A DNA stretch of 64,000 nucleotides. Source: Cyclobacteriaceae bacterium. Its GTDB lineage: Bacteria > Bacteroidota > Bacteroidia > Cytophagales > Cyclobacteriaceae. Location of the stretch: positions 1 through 64,000 of the forward strand of contig CANGYY010000007.1 of the NCBI GenBank assembly GCA_947458585.1, written 5' to 3'. The position numbers were made by a program, and so were the translations under genes. Below are positions 26,524-35,577 of the stretch, one piece after another; the stretch's first letter is position 1, and each line of letters begins with the position of its first letter. The notes beneath the pieces are model-generated. The model saw only the letters and a list, made by a program, of their open reading frames with translations. It was not told the DNA's origin and did not search any database.

Positions 26524-27498
26524 TTAAATGCTTAATAGGTGGATTAATTTCAAGTGGTCAGGAATAAGCGGTTTGGGTTTGCCGATGCAATCTTCAAAAG
26601 GAGTGTAAACCACTTGCCCATTCATGACTCCAGCCATGCAATTTGTTTTACCGGCCAAGAGTCCTTCAACGGCAGCCATTCCGCATCGACTGGCCAATAC
26701 CCGGTCTCTTGCAGTAGGCTTTCCACCACGCTGAATGTGGCCTAGTGTAGTTACCTTAAAGTCTTTAGATGGATCTTGGATTTGGTCTTTCACGAGTTTC
26801 ATGATGGTTTCAGCAGATCCCAGTTCATCCCCTTCAGCCACTACAATAATGCTTGAACTTTTACTTTTACGAAGGTTCTTTAATGATTTGACTATTTGAT
26901 CAATATCACTCTTGGTTTCTGGAACCAACACAAATTCTGCACCTCCACCTATTCCAGATTCTACCGCGATAAAGCCGGCGTCTCTTCCCATTACTTCGAT
27001 AAAAAATACCCGATCGTGGGCAGCGGCGGTATCTCGAATTTTGTCGATCGCATCCAATGCGGTGTTGACAGCGGTATCAAATCCAATGGTGTAATCTGTT
27101 CCGTAGATATCGTTATCGATGGTGCCAGGGCAGCCTACCGTAGGAATTCCAAATTCTTCAAAAAAGATTTTTGCACCGGTAAAGGTACCGTCTCCACCAA
27201 TTGCTACTAAGCCTTCAATTCCCAATGCTTGCAAGTGGTCAAATGCCTTTTTTCTCCCCTTGGGAGTCATGAATTCCATTGATCGTGCAGATTTGAGAAT
27301 GGTGCCGCCTCGCTGGACGATATTGGACACCGAATGGGATTGCATTCGCTTGATATCCCCTTCAATCATCCCCTCATAGCCTCTTTGGATCCCACAAATC
27401 TCAAGTCCATGATAAATAGCAGTTCGCACCACAGCACGAATACAGGCATTCATTCCAGGAGCATCTCCACCAGAGGTGAATACAGCGATTTTTTTCAT
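26524..27498 (-). CDS. pfkA: ATP-dependent 6-phosphofructokinase
   Basis: A 324-residue PfkA. The frame stays open for 43 codons upstream, but the family N-terminus (MKKIAVFTSGGDAPGMN) fixes the ATG at 27498. GGDGT at 101-105 and PGTIDND at 124-130 give the Gly residues of ATP-using enzymes (PPi-dependent ones have Asp and Lys there) and the catalytic Asp. It commits fructose 6-phosphate to glycolysis. A minus-strand TATTTTTG (27528-27521) could be its -7 box, without a clear -33. Confidence 0.96.
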   Translation of the reverse strand: MKKIAVFTSGGDAPGMNACIRAVVRTAIYHGLEICGIQRGYEGMIEGDIKRMQSHSVSNIVQRGGTILKSARSMEFMTPKGRKKAFDHLQALGIEGLVAIGGDGTFTGAKIFFEEFGIPTVGCPGTIDNDIYGTDYTIGFDTAVNTALDAIDKIRDTAAAHDRVFFIEVMGRDAGFIAVESGIGGGAEFVLVPETKSDIDQIVKSLKNLRKSKSSSIIVVAEGDELGSAETIMKLVKDQIQDPSKDFKVTTLGHIQRGGKPTARDRVLASRCGMAAVEGLLAGKTNCMAGVMNGQVVYTPFEDCIGKPKPLIPDHLKLIHLLSI

Positions 27499-27739
27499 GG
27501 TTTGCACGGTTTTAAAAAGCCAAAAATAGGCATAATTGACCTGAAAAATCTGATTTATAGGAAAAATCAACTTGACAACTAGTGAATAAATCGTTAACGG
27601 TCCACAATTCACTTTCTCAATCTTCAATCCTTATTTTTTTGGCTGCTGGTACTAAAGCGAATAATCCCATTGAATTTTTTATAAGCCGTTAAAGAGCAGT
27701 TTTAAAAAATACTACCTTGAGGAATCAAATTCCCAACAC

Positions 27740-29920
27740 ATGAAATCAACTCGGTTCGTCAGCTTCTTCTTTCTTGTTTTTTGCTTCTATACTTCACCCA
27801 TACTTGCGCAACAGCATGAAGCGAAGCGTTGGGAGGCTCAAGCCAATCGGGTAGAGATCATTCGAGATGACTTTGGGGTTCCTCACATCTACGGCTCTCG
27901 TGATGCAGATGTGGTTTTTGGCTTATTGTATGCCCAATGTGAGGATGATTTCAGACGAGTGGAGCGCAACTACCTTTGGGCTCTGGGGAGGCTTTCTGAG
28001 TTGGAAGGGGAGAAGGAACTGTACTCCGACCTTCGGGCGCAGTTGTACATGACCACTGCAGAAGCGAAACAGGCCTATCAGCAGGCTCCGGAATGGCTCA
28101 AAGAATTGTGTGTGGCTTTTGCGGATGGGATCAATTACTACTTGCATACCCATCCTGAAGTCCGTCCTCAGGTCATTACGCACTATGAACCTTGGATGCC
28201 CTTATTTTTCTTTGAAGGATCTATAGGCGGGGATTTGGAGCAGATTTCTACTGCCCAATTGAAGGCATTTTATGAGCCCAAGGCTACTTTGGGTTTGACG
28301 CAAGAACAAGAAGTACTGACTCCGCTACTCTTTGAGGAGCCCAAGGGTTCCAATGGAATTGCCATCGCGCCGAGCCTTTCCGAATCGGGTAATGCCATGC
28401 TACTCATCAATCCCCATACTTCCTTTTATTTTCGTCCTGAAGTGCATGTAGTCAGCGAAGAAGGGCTCAATGCCTACGGGGCGGTGACCTGGGGTCAGTT
28501 TTTCGTATACCAGGGATTCAACGAGAAAACAGGTTGGATCCATACTTCCACCTTCGTGGACTTTATGGATGAGTTTGTGGAGGAGGTGACGCAAAAGAAC
28601 GGGAACTATAGTTACCGCTATGGAAATGAAACCCGTCCGGTAGAAACCCAGCAAATCACTTTAAAATACAAAGAAGGGGATCAGTTGAAGGAAAAAAAGT
28701 TTACCATCTACCGCACCCACCATGGTCCCATTACGCACCTCGAGCAAGGACAGTGGGTAGCCACAAAAATCAACTGGAATCCAGTGCAAGCCTTGATCCA
28801 GAGTTACACCCGTACCAAACTTGCCAATTATGCGGAATTTAAGGAGATGATGAATATTCGAACCAACAGTTCCAACAATACGGTATTTGCTGATGGGGAG
28901 GGGAATATTGCTTATTTCCATGGCAACTTTATTCCAAAGCGAAATCCAAGCCTAGATTTTTCAAAATCCGTCGATGGATCTGATCCCGCGACCGATTGGC
29001 AGGGGCTCCATACTGTGGATGAAAGCGTCCTTATCCTAAATCCGGGCACGGGATGGATCCAAAATTGCAATTCTACTCCCTTTACCGCAGCAGGGAAGTT
29101 TAGCCCAAAGAAGGAAGATTATCCAGGCTACATGGCTCCAGATCAGGAGAACTTTAGAGGCCTTCATGCGAGTCAACTCCTGAATCAGCAAACCAAAAAA
29201 CTCAACCTGGATACCTTTTTGGAACTTGCTTACGATCCTTACTTACCTGCCTTCTCTTTTTTGATTCCAGAACTGCTCGGGTCGATTACGTCTCCGCTTC
29301 CCGCTGCTTATGCACCGGCCATGGAGCTACTTCGCAACTGGGATTACCGAACTTCTAAGGAGTCGGTGGCCATGTCTATCGCGCATTTCTACGGGGAAAA
29401 TTACCAGCGCCGATTTAGAAGCTTGTCGCGCTTTGCCGAGCCAAATCCCAATGCCAAAATACCAACTCCTGCTGAACTCCAAGCCGTATTGATCCAGACA
29501 TTGGAGCAAATGAACGCTGACTTTGGCTCTTGGAATACCCCTTGGGGCGAAATCAATCGCTTTCAGCGCCTAAGCGGAGACATTGATGCAGGTTTTGATG
29601 ATAGTAAGCCCTATGTGCCGATTGGTTTGGCTTCAGGCAATTGGGGGGCATTGGCTGCCTATGGAGCACGGGCAACCGAAAACACCAAGCGACTTTATGG
29701 GTACCGGGGCAATAGTTTTGTAGCCGTGGTGGAATTTGGAGAAAAGGTTCGTGCCAAATCCATTCTTGCAGGGGGGCAGCAGGCGGATCCAAATTCTCCA
29801 CACTTCTTTGATCAGGCGCAGCGCTATGCGGATGCTCAATTTAAGGAGGTCCCTTTTTATCGGGAAGATGTGGAAAAACGAAAGGTGCGTTCCTATCGTC
29901 CAGGACAAATGAAAGACTAA
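27740..29920 (+). CDS. secreted penicillin acylase family (Ntn-hydrolase) protein
   Basis: A 726-residue precursor with a clear signal peptide (to about residue 24, ending PILAQ). The nucleophile is Ser204 in KGSNGIAIA, preceded by Gly as needed for self-cleavage. The beta chain shows FRPEVHVVSEEGLNAYGAV and NNTVFADGEGNIAYFHGN-type stretches that resemble acyl-homoserine-lactone acylases (PvdQ/QuiP group). It is only distantly like the acylase at 18592. The substrate is uncertain: N-acyl amino acids, AHLs or aculeacin-like amides. Its stop is 1 base from the stop of the convergent DoxX-like gene. Confidence 0.9.
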   Translation: MKSTRFVSFFFLVFCFYTSPILAQQHEAKRWEAQANRVEIIRDDFGVPHIYGSRDADVVFGLLYAQCEDDFRRVERNYLWALGRLSELEGEKELYSDLRAQLYMTTAEAKQAYQQAPEWLKELCVAFADGINYYLHTHPEVRPQVITHYEPWMPLFFFEGSIGGDLEQISTAQLKAFYEPKATLGLTQEQEVLTPLLFEEPKGSNGIAIAPSLSESGNAMLLINPHTSFYFRPEVHVVSEEGLNAYGAVTWGQFFVYQGFNEKTGWIHTSTFVDFMDEFVEEVTQKNGNYSYRYGNETRPVETQQITLKYKEGDQLKEKKFTIYRTHHGPITHLEQGQWVATKINWNPVQALIQSYTRTKLANYAEFKEMMNIRTNSSNNTVFADGEGNIAYFHGNFIPKRNPSLDFSKSVDGSDPATDWQGLHTVDESVLILNPGTGWIQNCNSTPFTAAGKFSPKKEDYPGYMAPDQENFRGLHASQLLNQQTKKLNLDTFLELAYDPYLPAFSFLIPELLGSITSPLPAAYAPAMELLRNWDYRTSKESVAMSIAHFYGENYQRRFRSLSRFAEPNPNAKIPTPAELQAVLIQTLEQMNADFGSWNTPWGEINRFQRLSGDIDAGFDDSKPYVPIGLASGNWGALAAYGARATENTKRLYGYRGNSFVAVVEFGEKVRAKSILAGGQQADPNSPHFFDQAQRYADAQFKEVPFYREDVEKRKVRSYRPGQMKD

Positions 29921-29921
29921 T

Positions 29922-30545
29922 TCAAAAGGTTTTTTTTGACCGATGGCGCTGTACCAAGCGAATCAAAAAGGCTCCTGAGCCGATAAGAAAGCATACCCCA
30001 AACCAAAGAAAGGGGTCATAAAAATCAAAAAGCATGCGGTACCCAGCGGTGAAGCCAAAGAGCAGAAGTCCTGAAATGGCCCAAATGGGCTTATTTTCCT
30101 CCAGATCAGGAGCAGCAGGTAGGTAAGGTAAATTTACTAAAGACCGGAGTTCCCCCCAATGCCAAGCAATCAGCAGGAGATTGGCGGCTAGCATCAATCC
30201 TGTGATTACAGGTGTTCCTCCAAATTCCATGGAAATGGTAATCACAAAGACATTGAGGATAATGGGAAGATTGATAACTGCTCCTAGTTTTGCGAAACGC
30301 TGGGTCATCAAAAAGAAACCTGCCAGCAGTTGTGCCCATCCGATAAACTGCCAGTAGAGGCCTGTTTGGTAGAGTACTTCGAAAAAATGCATGGTAGAGC
30401 CAAGTGGAGCATCCTCATGGGAATAGGTCGTGAAGCGCTTTCCCTTGATCTTGATGATGCAGGCAAATACGAAGGCTCCACCGATCAAATACCGGGTGTA
30501 GATGATGAATAGTTGAACTAAAAACAAGGATTTGAGGCGATCCAT
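29922..30545 (-). CDS. DoxX-like integral membrane protein
   Basis: A 207-residue membrane protein with about five or six hydrophobic segments and the DoxX-like arrangement (IIYTRYLIGGAFVFACIIKI near the start, then QFIGWAQLLAGFFLMT). A short basic tail ends it. Function is unclear; DoxX proteins have been linked to redox or thiol metabolism. It is 8 bases downstream of the HAD gene and may be the last gene of the long minus-strand cluster. Confidence 0.8.
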   Translation of the reverse strand: MDRLKSLFLVQLFIIYTRYLIGGAFVFACIIKIKGKRFTTYSHEDAPLGSTMHFFEVLYQTGLYWQFIGWAQLLAGFFLMTQRFAKLGAVINLPIILNVFVITISMEFGGTPVITGLMLAANLLLIAWHWGELRSLVNLPYLPAAPDLEENKPIWAISGLLLFGFTAGYRMLFDFYDPFLWFGVCFLIGSGAFLIRLVQRHRSKKTF

Positions 30546-30553
30546 GGATTGAT

Positions 30554-31258
30554 TTAGGCTAAAGACTGGATAAGACCTGCTGCTTCGCCGAGGTGTTCTG
30601 CAGTAAAAAAGCGGTCGTGCTTCACCTCGTGCTCCACTTGTTCATGGATCCAAGTGGTATGGAATGGCACATGGATGCCATAGCCACCAAGTTCCAATAC
30701 AGGAAGGATATCCGACTTGAGGCTATTGCCAATCATGACTAATTCATTTGGTTGAATATCCAGGTGCCCGATTAGTTTTTGGTAATCCGAAGCTCGTTTT
30801 TCACTCATGATTTCAATGTGGTGAAAGTATCCTTCTAGTCCAGATTTTTGAAGTTTTCGTTCCTGGTCTACCAAATCTCCTTTGGTAGCAAGGACGATGC
30901 GGTAGTGCCCTTGCAGTGATTTCAGTACTTCTTCCACACCTGGCAATAAATCCACTGGCTTGGAAAGCATTTCTTGACCGATTTGAATGATCTTTTCCAC
31001 CAAGGAGATGGGCATTTTTTCACCCGAAATGCGAAGAGCTGTCTCAATCATCGAAAGCATAAAGCCCTTGATGCCATAGCCATAGAGGCTGAGGTTTCCA
31101 ATTTCGGTACGGTACAATTCTTTCATAATTGCATGCTGAGGAAGGAAATCTTCCAGTAGGCTGGCAAATTTTTCCTCCGCTTCACGAAAATAAGTTTCGT
31201 TGATCCAAAGGGTGTCGTCAGCATCGAAAGCAACTACTCGAATGGGCATGTAATTCAA
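30554..31258 (-). CDS. HAD-superfamily hydrolase
   Basis: A 234-residue HAD phosphatase. Motif I is FDADDTLW with nucleophile Asp12 and Asp14; motif II is LATKGD; motif III/IV is MIGNSLKSDI near residue 175. A helical cap domain lies between (about 20-90). It would dephosphorylate a small metabolite; the substrate is not evident. It lies between the sugar esterase and the DoxX-like gene on the same strand. Confidence 0.9.
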   Translation of the reverse strand: MNYMPIRVVAFDADDTLWINETYFREAEEKFASLLEDFLPQHAIMKELYRTEIGNLSLYGYGIKGFMLSMIETALRISGEKMPISLVEKIIQIGQEMLSKPVDLLPGVEEVLKSLQGHYRIVLATKGDLVDQERKLQKSGLEGYFHHIEIMSEKRASDYQKLIGHLDIQPNELVMIGNSLKSDILPVLELGGYGIHVPFHTTWIHEQVEHEVKHDRFFTAEHLGEAAGLIQSLA

Positions 31259-31322
31259 AATTTGAGTTGAAAATTAGTAAAAAGTAAACGATCAGGTACG
31301 GAAGTGAAAATTTAGAGAGGAC

Positions 31323-32240
31323 TTACTTGACTGTTTCCTCCATCCAAGCTAGCAGTACCTCTCGCCAACCTGAAACGGCCCCTTTACCTATGCCAAAGGC
31401 AAATCCATGGCCCCCTGTGGGATAAATGTGTAAGGCTGCTTTTACACCATGCGCATGCAGTGCTTGAAAATAGAGGAGGGAGTTTTGTAAGGGCACGGCC
31501 ATATCGTCTTGCGCATGCACCAGGAAGGTGGGGGGAGTGTCCGCATTCACCTGAAGTTCGTTCGAAAATCGGTCCACCAAAGCTGGAGTTTCCTGATCCC
31601 CAAGTAGATTTTTTCTTGATCCAGAATGCGCTGCTGCATCTCGGAAGGAGATCACGGGATACACCAAAATGGAAAAATCTGGACGTGCGGATAATAGATC
31701 TATGGCATCGGTTTCCCGGGCTACTTCATGTGTGTATGACGTGCTTAAGGTAGCGGCTAGGTGACCTCCAGCTGAAAATCCCATGATCCCCACTTGCTTG
31801 GGATTAATGTGCCAGGCCTCAGCATGCTGACGTACCAATCGGACTGCGCGCTGGGCATCAAGTAGGGGAACTTCCTTTCGATCTGTCAGGGAGGTGGATA
31901 GAGGGAGTCGGTACTTCACGACGATACCAGCAATTCCTTGAGAATTCAACCATTTTGCAAAGTCGGTTCCTTCCCAATCGTAAGCCAATATGCCGTATCC
32001 GCCACCCGGGAAAATTACCACCGCTTCGCCCGTGGCAATTTGCTGGGTAGGGAGATACACTTCGATGCTTGGAGTTTGTACGTTTGAAATGCGAACAATA
32101 CCCTCCTTCACTGATTTTTCTTGCTGCTCCGATTCCTTTTGCAAGGGAGGGAGTCCCGGCCATAAGTTTAGGGTATGATTTTGGGAAAAGGCTAGGCTAG
32201 TCCCAGAGAGCAAGATGAGTAGGGTGAATAGGTATTTCAT
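31323..32240 (-). CDS. exported alpha/beta-hydrolase (acetyl-esterase / BD-FAE-like)
   Basis: A 305-residue protein with signal peptide (to about residue 20). The oxyanion motif FPGGGY is at 77-82, the nucleophile Ser156 is in GFSAGGH, an Asp lies in HAQDDMAVP and the His in GGHGFAFG. This pattern matches esterases that remove acyl groups from sugars. Its place next to the deoxysugar catabolic genes suggests removal of acetyl groups from substrate sugars or oligosaccharides in the periplasm; that is inference. Confidence 0.87.
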   Translation of the reverse strand: MKYLFTLLILLSGTSLAFSQNHTLNLWPGLPPLQKESEQQEKSVKEGIVRISNVQTPSIEVYLPTQQIATGEAVVIFPGGGYGILAYDWEGTDFAKWLNSQGIAGIVVKYRLPLSTSLTDRKEVPLLDAQRAVRLVRQHAEAWHINPKQVGIMGFSAGGHLAATLSTSYTHEVARETDAIDLLSARPDFSILVYPVISFRDAAAHSGSRKNLLGDQETPALVDRFSNELQVNADTPPTFLVHAQDDMAVPLQNSLLYFQALHAHGVKAALHIYPTGGHGFAFGIGKGAVSGWREVLLAWMEETVK

Positions 32241-32297
32241 AGGGTTAAGAATTAGGATCTTAAGAAGGGGCTTTTTTGATTTTCTTGTACAAACAAC

Positions 32298-32633
32298 TCA
32301 GGAGGTGAAACTAAATATTTTTTCGCTGAGCGCCCACCGCCAATTTGGAGGAGTGCCCGGAAGATTAGTTTGGTACTGCCCTAAGAATGCCTCCCATTCC
32401 TGAACCTTTGGGTTGGCCAGGTCTAGCTTTGCTTTCTTTTCAAAACTGAATTCGTCAGAGGTGTGCAGCACCATGCTGAGTCGGTTGCTCCATCGGTAAA
32501 TGCTCATTTCTAGGATCCCTGCATCCCGAATGCTCTCCAAGATCACAGGATCTACCTGCCGATGACACTGCACATAGGCTTGGATGGCTTCGGGTTCATT
32601 TTTGAGATCGCAGACTAAAAGGAAGGTTTGCAT
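32298..32633 (-). CDS. L-rhamnose/L-fucose mutarotase family protein
   Basis: A 111-residue protein of the rhamnose mutarotase family (dimeric alpha+beta barrel). The stretches CHRQVDPVILESIRDAGILEMSIYRW at about 23-48 and NPKVQEWEAFL match it. It would interconvert alpha and beta anomers of a 6-deoxysugar. In non-phosphorylating fucose operons such a protein supplies the anomer used by the dehydrogenase. It follows fucP by 26 bases. Confidence 0.87.
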   Translation of the reverse strand: MQTFLLVCDLKNEPEAIQAYVQCHRQVDPVILESIRDAGILEMSIYRWSNRLSMVLHTSDEFSFEKKAKLDLANPKVQEWEAFLGQYQTNLPGTPPNWRWALSEKIFSFTS

Positions 32634-32659
32634 GTTTTCAATGAATGGAATGGATTAAA

Positions 32660-33967
32660 CTAGCGAGCCGGTACCCTTACAGCAAAAAGGAAGACCAACA
32701 AGAAGCAGGTGAAGGGTAGGAAAAAAGAGAAATTGATCTCGGACACCCCGAGAATCACTAAATCCGTGTAGCCAGAACCTCCCCAATCCAAAATCATTCC
32801 TTGGAGGGTTGGCATAATGGCCCCGCCCACAATGGCCATAACCAAGAAGGCAGCCGCGAACTTCGCATCCTCTCCAAGGCCTTCCAGAGCAATTCCGTAG
32901 ATGGTGGGAAACATCAAGGACATGGCAAAACTAATGGCGACCAGCGAATAGAGACCGGCCATTCCAGGCAAGAAAATGGCTCCCAATGTAAAGACCATGG
33001 CTAAGATTGCAAAACCCGCCAGCAATCGTGCTGCTGGGAGAAATCGTAAAAGAAAGGTGCAGACCCATCGCCCCACCAAAAATACCCCCAAGGAGGCAAA
33101 TGCATAATTTACTGCTTCGTAGGTTGAGATTCCTAAGGCTTCTGCATATTGGTAAATGTAGGTCCAAATCATAATTTGCGCCCCAACATAGAATAGTTGC
33201 GCAAGTGTACCTTCTACGAAATTTCTATTTTTAAAGAGTCGTTGTAGGGTGGCGATAAAATCCAATTTAGCCCCTTCCACCTTGTTTTCGGGCATCTTGG
33301 CAAGCGCAATCACGACCAAAATAGCCAAGACCACTACCCCAAGAAATACATAGGGATCACGGATGACCATCAGGTCATTGCTTCGAATGGCTGCCTTTGC
33401 TGATTCATCCAGGCTATCGAAGAGGTATACTTTGCCGGACTCGTCGGTGGCGGAACTTTGGAGGGAGTTAAGGATGTAGGTTTTGGCCACGAAAAGTCCA
33501 GCCAATGCTCCCATAGGGTTGAAGGCTTGTGCCAAATTTAGGCGCTGGGTAGCCGTTTCCTCACTGCCCATGGATAGGATGTAGGGGTTGGCAGTGGTTT
33601 CAAGAAATGCTAAACCAAAGGTTAGGATGTACAATGCTGCTAGAAAAAAGCCATAGCTCTCCAGGGCTGCAGCTGGATAAAAAAGGCAGGCCCCCAAGCC
33701 GTACAAGCCCAGACCCAGAAGGACACCTGTTTTGTAAGAATATTTCTTAATAAAAAATGCGGCAGGCAAGGCCATGGTGAAGTAGCCACCATAAAAGGCC
33801 AGTTGCACCCAGGATGCTTGGGTATTGTTGAGTTCTAAGACTCGCTTAAATGCAGCGACCATGGGATTGGTAATGTCATTGGCAAATCCCCATAAGGCAA
33901 ACAAAGAGGTAATGAGGATAAAAGGAAGGAGTAATTTTTTTGGAACCAGTTCTGCGCGTGTATTCAT
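32660..33967 (-). CDS. fucP: FucP-family sugar:H+ symporter (probable L-fucose permease)
   Basis: A 435-residue major facilitator protein with twelve hydrophobic segments. FucP-type features include LFALWGFANDITNPMVAAFK near the N-terminus and FGLAFLETTANPYI at about 132-145, which hold the substrate-linked Asp and Glu of FucP. It would import L-fucose or a related sugar with protons. Its start overlaps the SDR stop by 4 bases. The neighbours make a 6-deoxysugar the likely substrate. Confidence 0.9.
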   Translation of the reverse strand: MNTRAELVPKKLLLPFILITSLFALWGFANDITNPMVAAFKRVLELNNTQASWVQLAFYGGYFTMALPAAFFIKKYSYKTGVLLGLGLYGLGACLFYPAAALESYGFFLAALYILTFGLAFLETTANPYILSMGSEETATQRLNLAQAFNPMGALAGLFVAKTYILNSLQSSATDESGKVYLFDSLDESAKAAIRSNDLMVIRDPYVFLGVVVLAILVVIALAKMPENKVEGAKLDFIATLQRLFKNRNFVEGTLAQLFYVGAQIMIWTYIYQYAEALGISTYEAVNYAFASLGVFLVGRWVCTFLLRFLPAARLLAGFAILAMVFTLGAIFLPGMAGLYSLVAISFAMSLMFPTIYGIALEGLGEDAKFAAAFLVMAIVGGAIMPTLQGMILDWGGSGYTDLVILGVSEINFSFFLPFTCFLLVFLFAVRVPAR

Positions 33968-34734
33968 AGGGCTCTGTCTAAATGGGTGTAGCCACCGTCT
34001 ACAAAAATGTGTTGTCCGGTGATATGCGAAGCTTTTTCAGAAAGTAGGAAAAGTGCCATGGCGGCTATCTCTTCCGCAGTGGTCATGCGATTTTCTAGGG
34101 GTACCCTACTGCTGATTTCTGCAAGTTTTTGTTTGGGGTCTGGGAAGGACTGGATCCAAGAAGCATACATGGGGGTATAGACTTCTGCGGGCACCAAGGC
34201 ATTGACTCGAATCTGGTAGGGGAGCAATTCCACCGCCCACTCCCGTGTGAGCGCGAGCTGCGCACCTTTTGCGGCTACATAGCCAGAAGTATTTCCTTGT
34301 CCTGTGATCGCAGTTTTTGAGGAAATGTTCAGGATAGACCCTTTTGATTTTTTCAAACTTTCTAGGGCATAATGCGCGAGGTAATAGTAATGTCCCAAAT
34401 TTCTTTCCACGGATTTCAAAAAATCTTCCGGGCTTCCATTTTCCAGTCCAACTCCATCGTTAGTTCCAGCATTATTCACCAATCCATCAATTCTGCCATA
34501 AACTTGAAGGACGTCCTGGACTACGGAATAGGCATCTTCTGGGGAGAATAGCCTTTTTTTAAGGTGGAGAGCTTTGCCTTTTGCCAGGGTGAGCAGTTCT
34601 TGGCCCTCTTTTTCAGAGGGATCGATGATGACGGGAATGGCACCTTCATCTAGGAGTCCCTTGGCAATTGCACCACCTATTCCCTTGGCTCCGCCTGAGA
34701 TTAGGATCACTTTTTCCTGTAGGTGTAAGTCCAT
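33964..34734 (-). CDS. SDR oxidoreductase, probable L-fucose dehydrogenase
   Basis: A 256-residue short-chain dehydrogenase. The cofactor motif is SGGAKGIGG at 13-21, Asp38 at the end of the second strand favours NAD over NADP, NNAG is at 87-90 and the catalytic Ser138/139, Tyr152 and Lys156 are in place. In this operon it probably oxidises L-fucose to L-fucono-1,5-lactone. The other SDR of the cluster would do the later step; which does which is inferred from resemblance only. It overlaps fucP by 4 bases. Confidence 0.85.
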   Translation of the reverse strand: MDLHLQEKVILISGGAKGIGGAIAKGLLDEGAIPVIIDPSEKEGQELLTLAKGKALHLKKRLFSPEDAYSVVQDVLQVYGRIDGLVNNAGTNDGVGLENGSPEDFLKSVERNLGHYYYLAHYALESLKKSKGSILNISSKTAITGQGNTSGYVAAKGAQLALTREWAVELLPYQIRVNALVPAEVYTPMYASWIQSFPDPKQKLAEISSRVPLENRMTTAEEIAAMALFLLSEKASHITGQHIFVDGGYTHLDRAL

Positions 34735-34752
34735 ATTTTCTTTTTGTAAAGA

Positions 34753-35577
34753 TTAAATCGAATAAAACTCTTGAGCCGTACCCCCTAAAATCGCTTCTTT
34801 TTCATCTGCCGAAAGTTGGTTGGTAAAGGATTCGATGACTTCAAGCACCTGCCCGTATTCCCCTGCCAACAAGCATACTGGCCAATCGCTTCCAAAGAGG
34901 AGACGTTTGGGGCCAAAGATTTCCAAGGCAATTTCAAGGTAGGGGTAGAGTTGGTTGGCATCCCATTTCTTCCAGTCAGCCTCGGTAACCAGCCCGGACA
35001 CCTTGGCATGGACGAGTTCCCGCTCTCCAAAGGGCTGCAGGCTTTTTTTCCATGCTTTCCAGTCCCCAGTTTTGATGTCTGGCTTGGACAAATGGTCAAT
35101 CACAAAGCGCTGGTTGGGGCATTTGTCCACCAAGGATAAGGCAGCGGGTAACTGCTGAGGATAGGTGAGGATGTCGTAGGTATAGCCTCGACTTCCTAGT
35201 TTTTGTATGCCACGAACAAATTCTTTACGAAGTAGGTATTCAGGTTCTTTTGATTGGAGGATCTCTCGAAATCCTAGCAATTTGCTAGCCTGGCTCCAGG
35301 AATCCAACAGTTCATCTAAGTTGTCTTGCGCCACCTCAACCCAGCCTACCACACCTAGAATCCAGGGATGGGATTCGCTGAGTTCGAGCAAAAAGGCCGT
35401 TTCTCGAAGATGTTCCTCTGCCTGTACCGCAATGCATCCATCGATTTGGCTGGCTTGAAGGATGGGGTACAGATCTTCGGGAAGAAAATCTCGTTTCAAC
35501 CTCCCCATCTCTGGGCTTATCCACTCTTGGCGATCCGGATGGTAGTTCCAAAAGTGCTGGTGCGAGTCAATTCTCAT
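34753..35577 (-). CDS. amidohydrolase-family lactonase (probable L-fuconolactonase)
   Basis: A 274-residue amidohydrolase-2 (COG3618) protein. The HxH motif is in DSHQHFW at 4-10 and the C-terminal FGSDWPV carries the catalytic Asp. This group includes L-fuconolactone and related sugar lactone hydrolases. It would open the lactone made by the dehydrogenase, giving L-fuconate. It overlaps the FAH gene stop by 4 bases and precedes the SDR gene by 18. Confidence 0.88.
   Translation of the reverse strand: MRIDSHQHFWNYHPDRQEWISPEMGRLKRDFLPEDLYPILQASQIDGCIAVQAEEHLRETAFLLELSESHPWILGVVGWVEVAQDNLDELLDSWSQASKLLGFREILQSKEPEYLLRKEFVRGIQKLGSRGYTYDILTYPQQLPAALSLVDKCPNQRFVIDHLSKPDIKTGDWKAWKKSLQPFGERELVHAKVSGLVTEADWKKWDANQLYPYLEIALEIFGPKRLLFGSDWPVCLLAGEYGQVLEVIESFTNQLSADEKEAILGGTAQEFYSI

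Noticed and set aside
27499-27627. 43-codon extension of pfkA
   Set aside because: PfkA begins with the MKKIAVFTSGGDAPG strand; the extension has no counterpart in the family.
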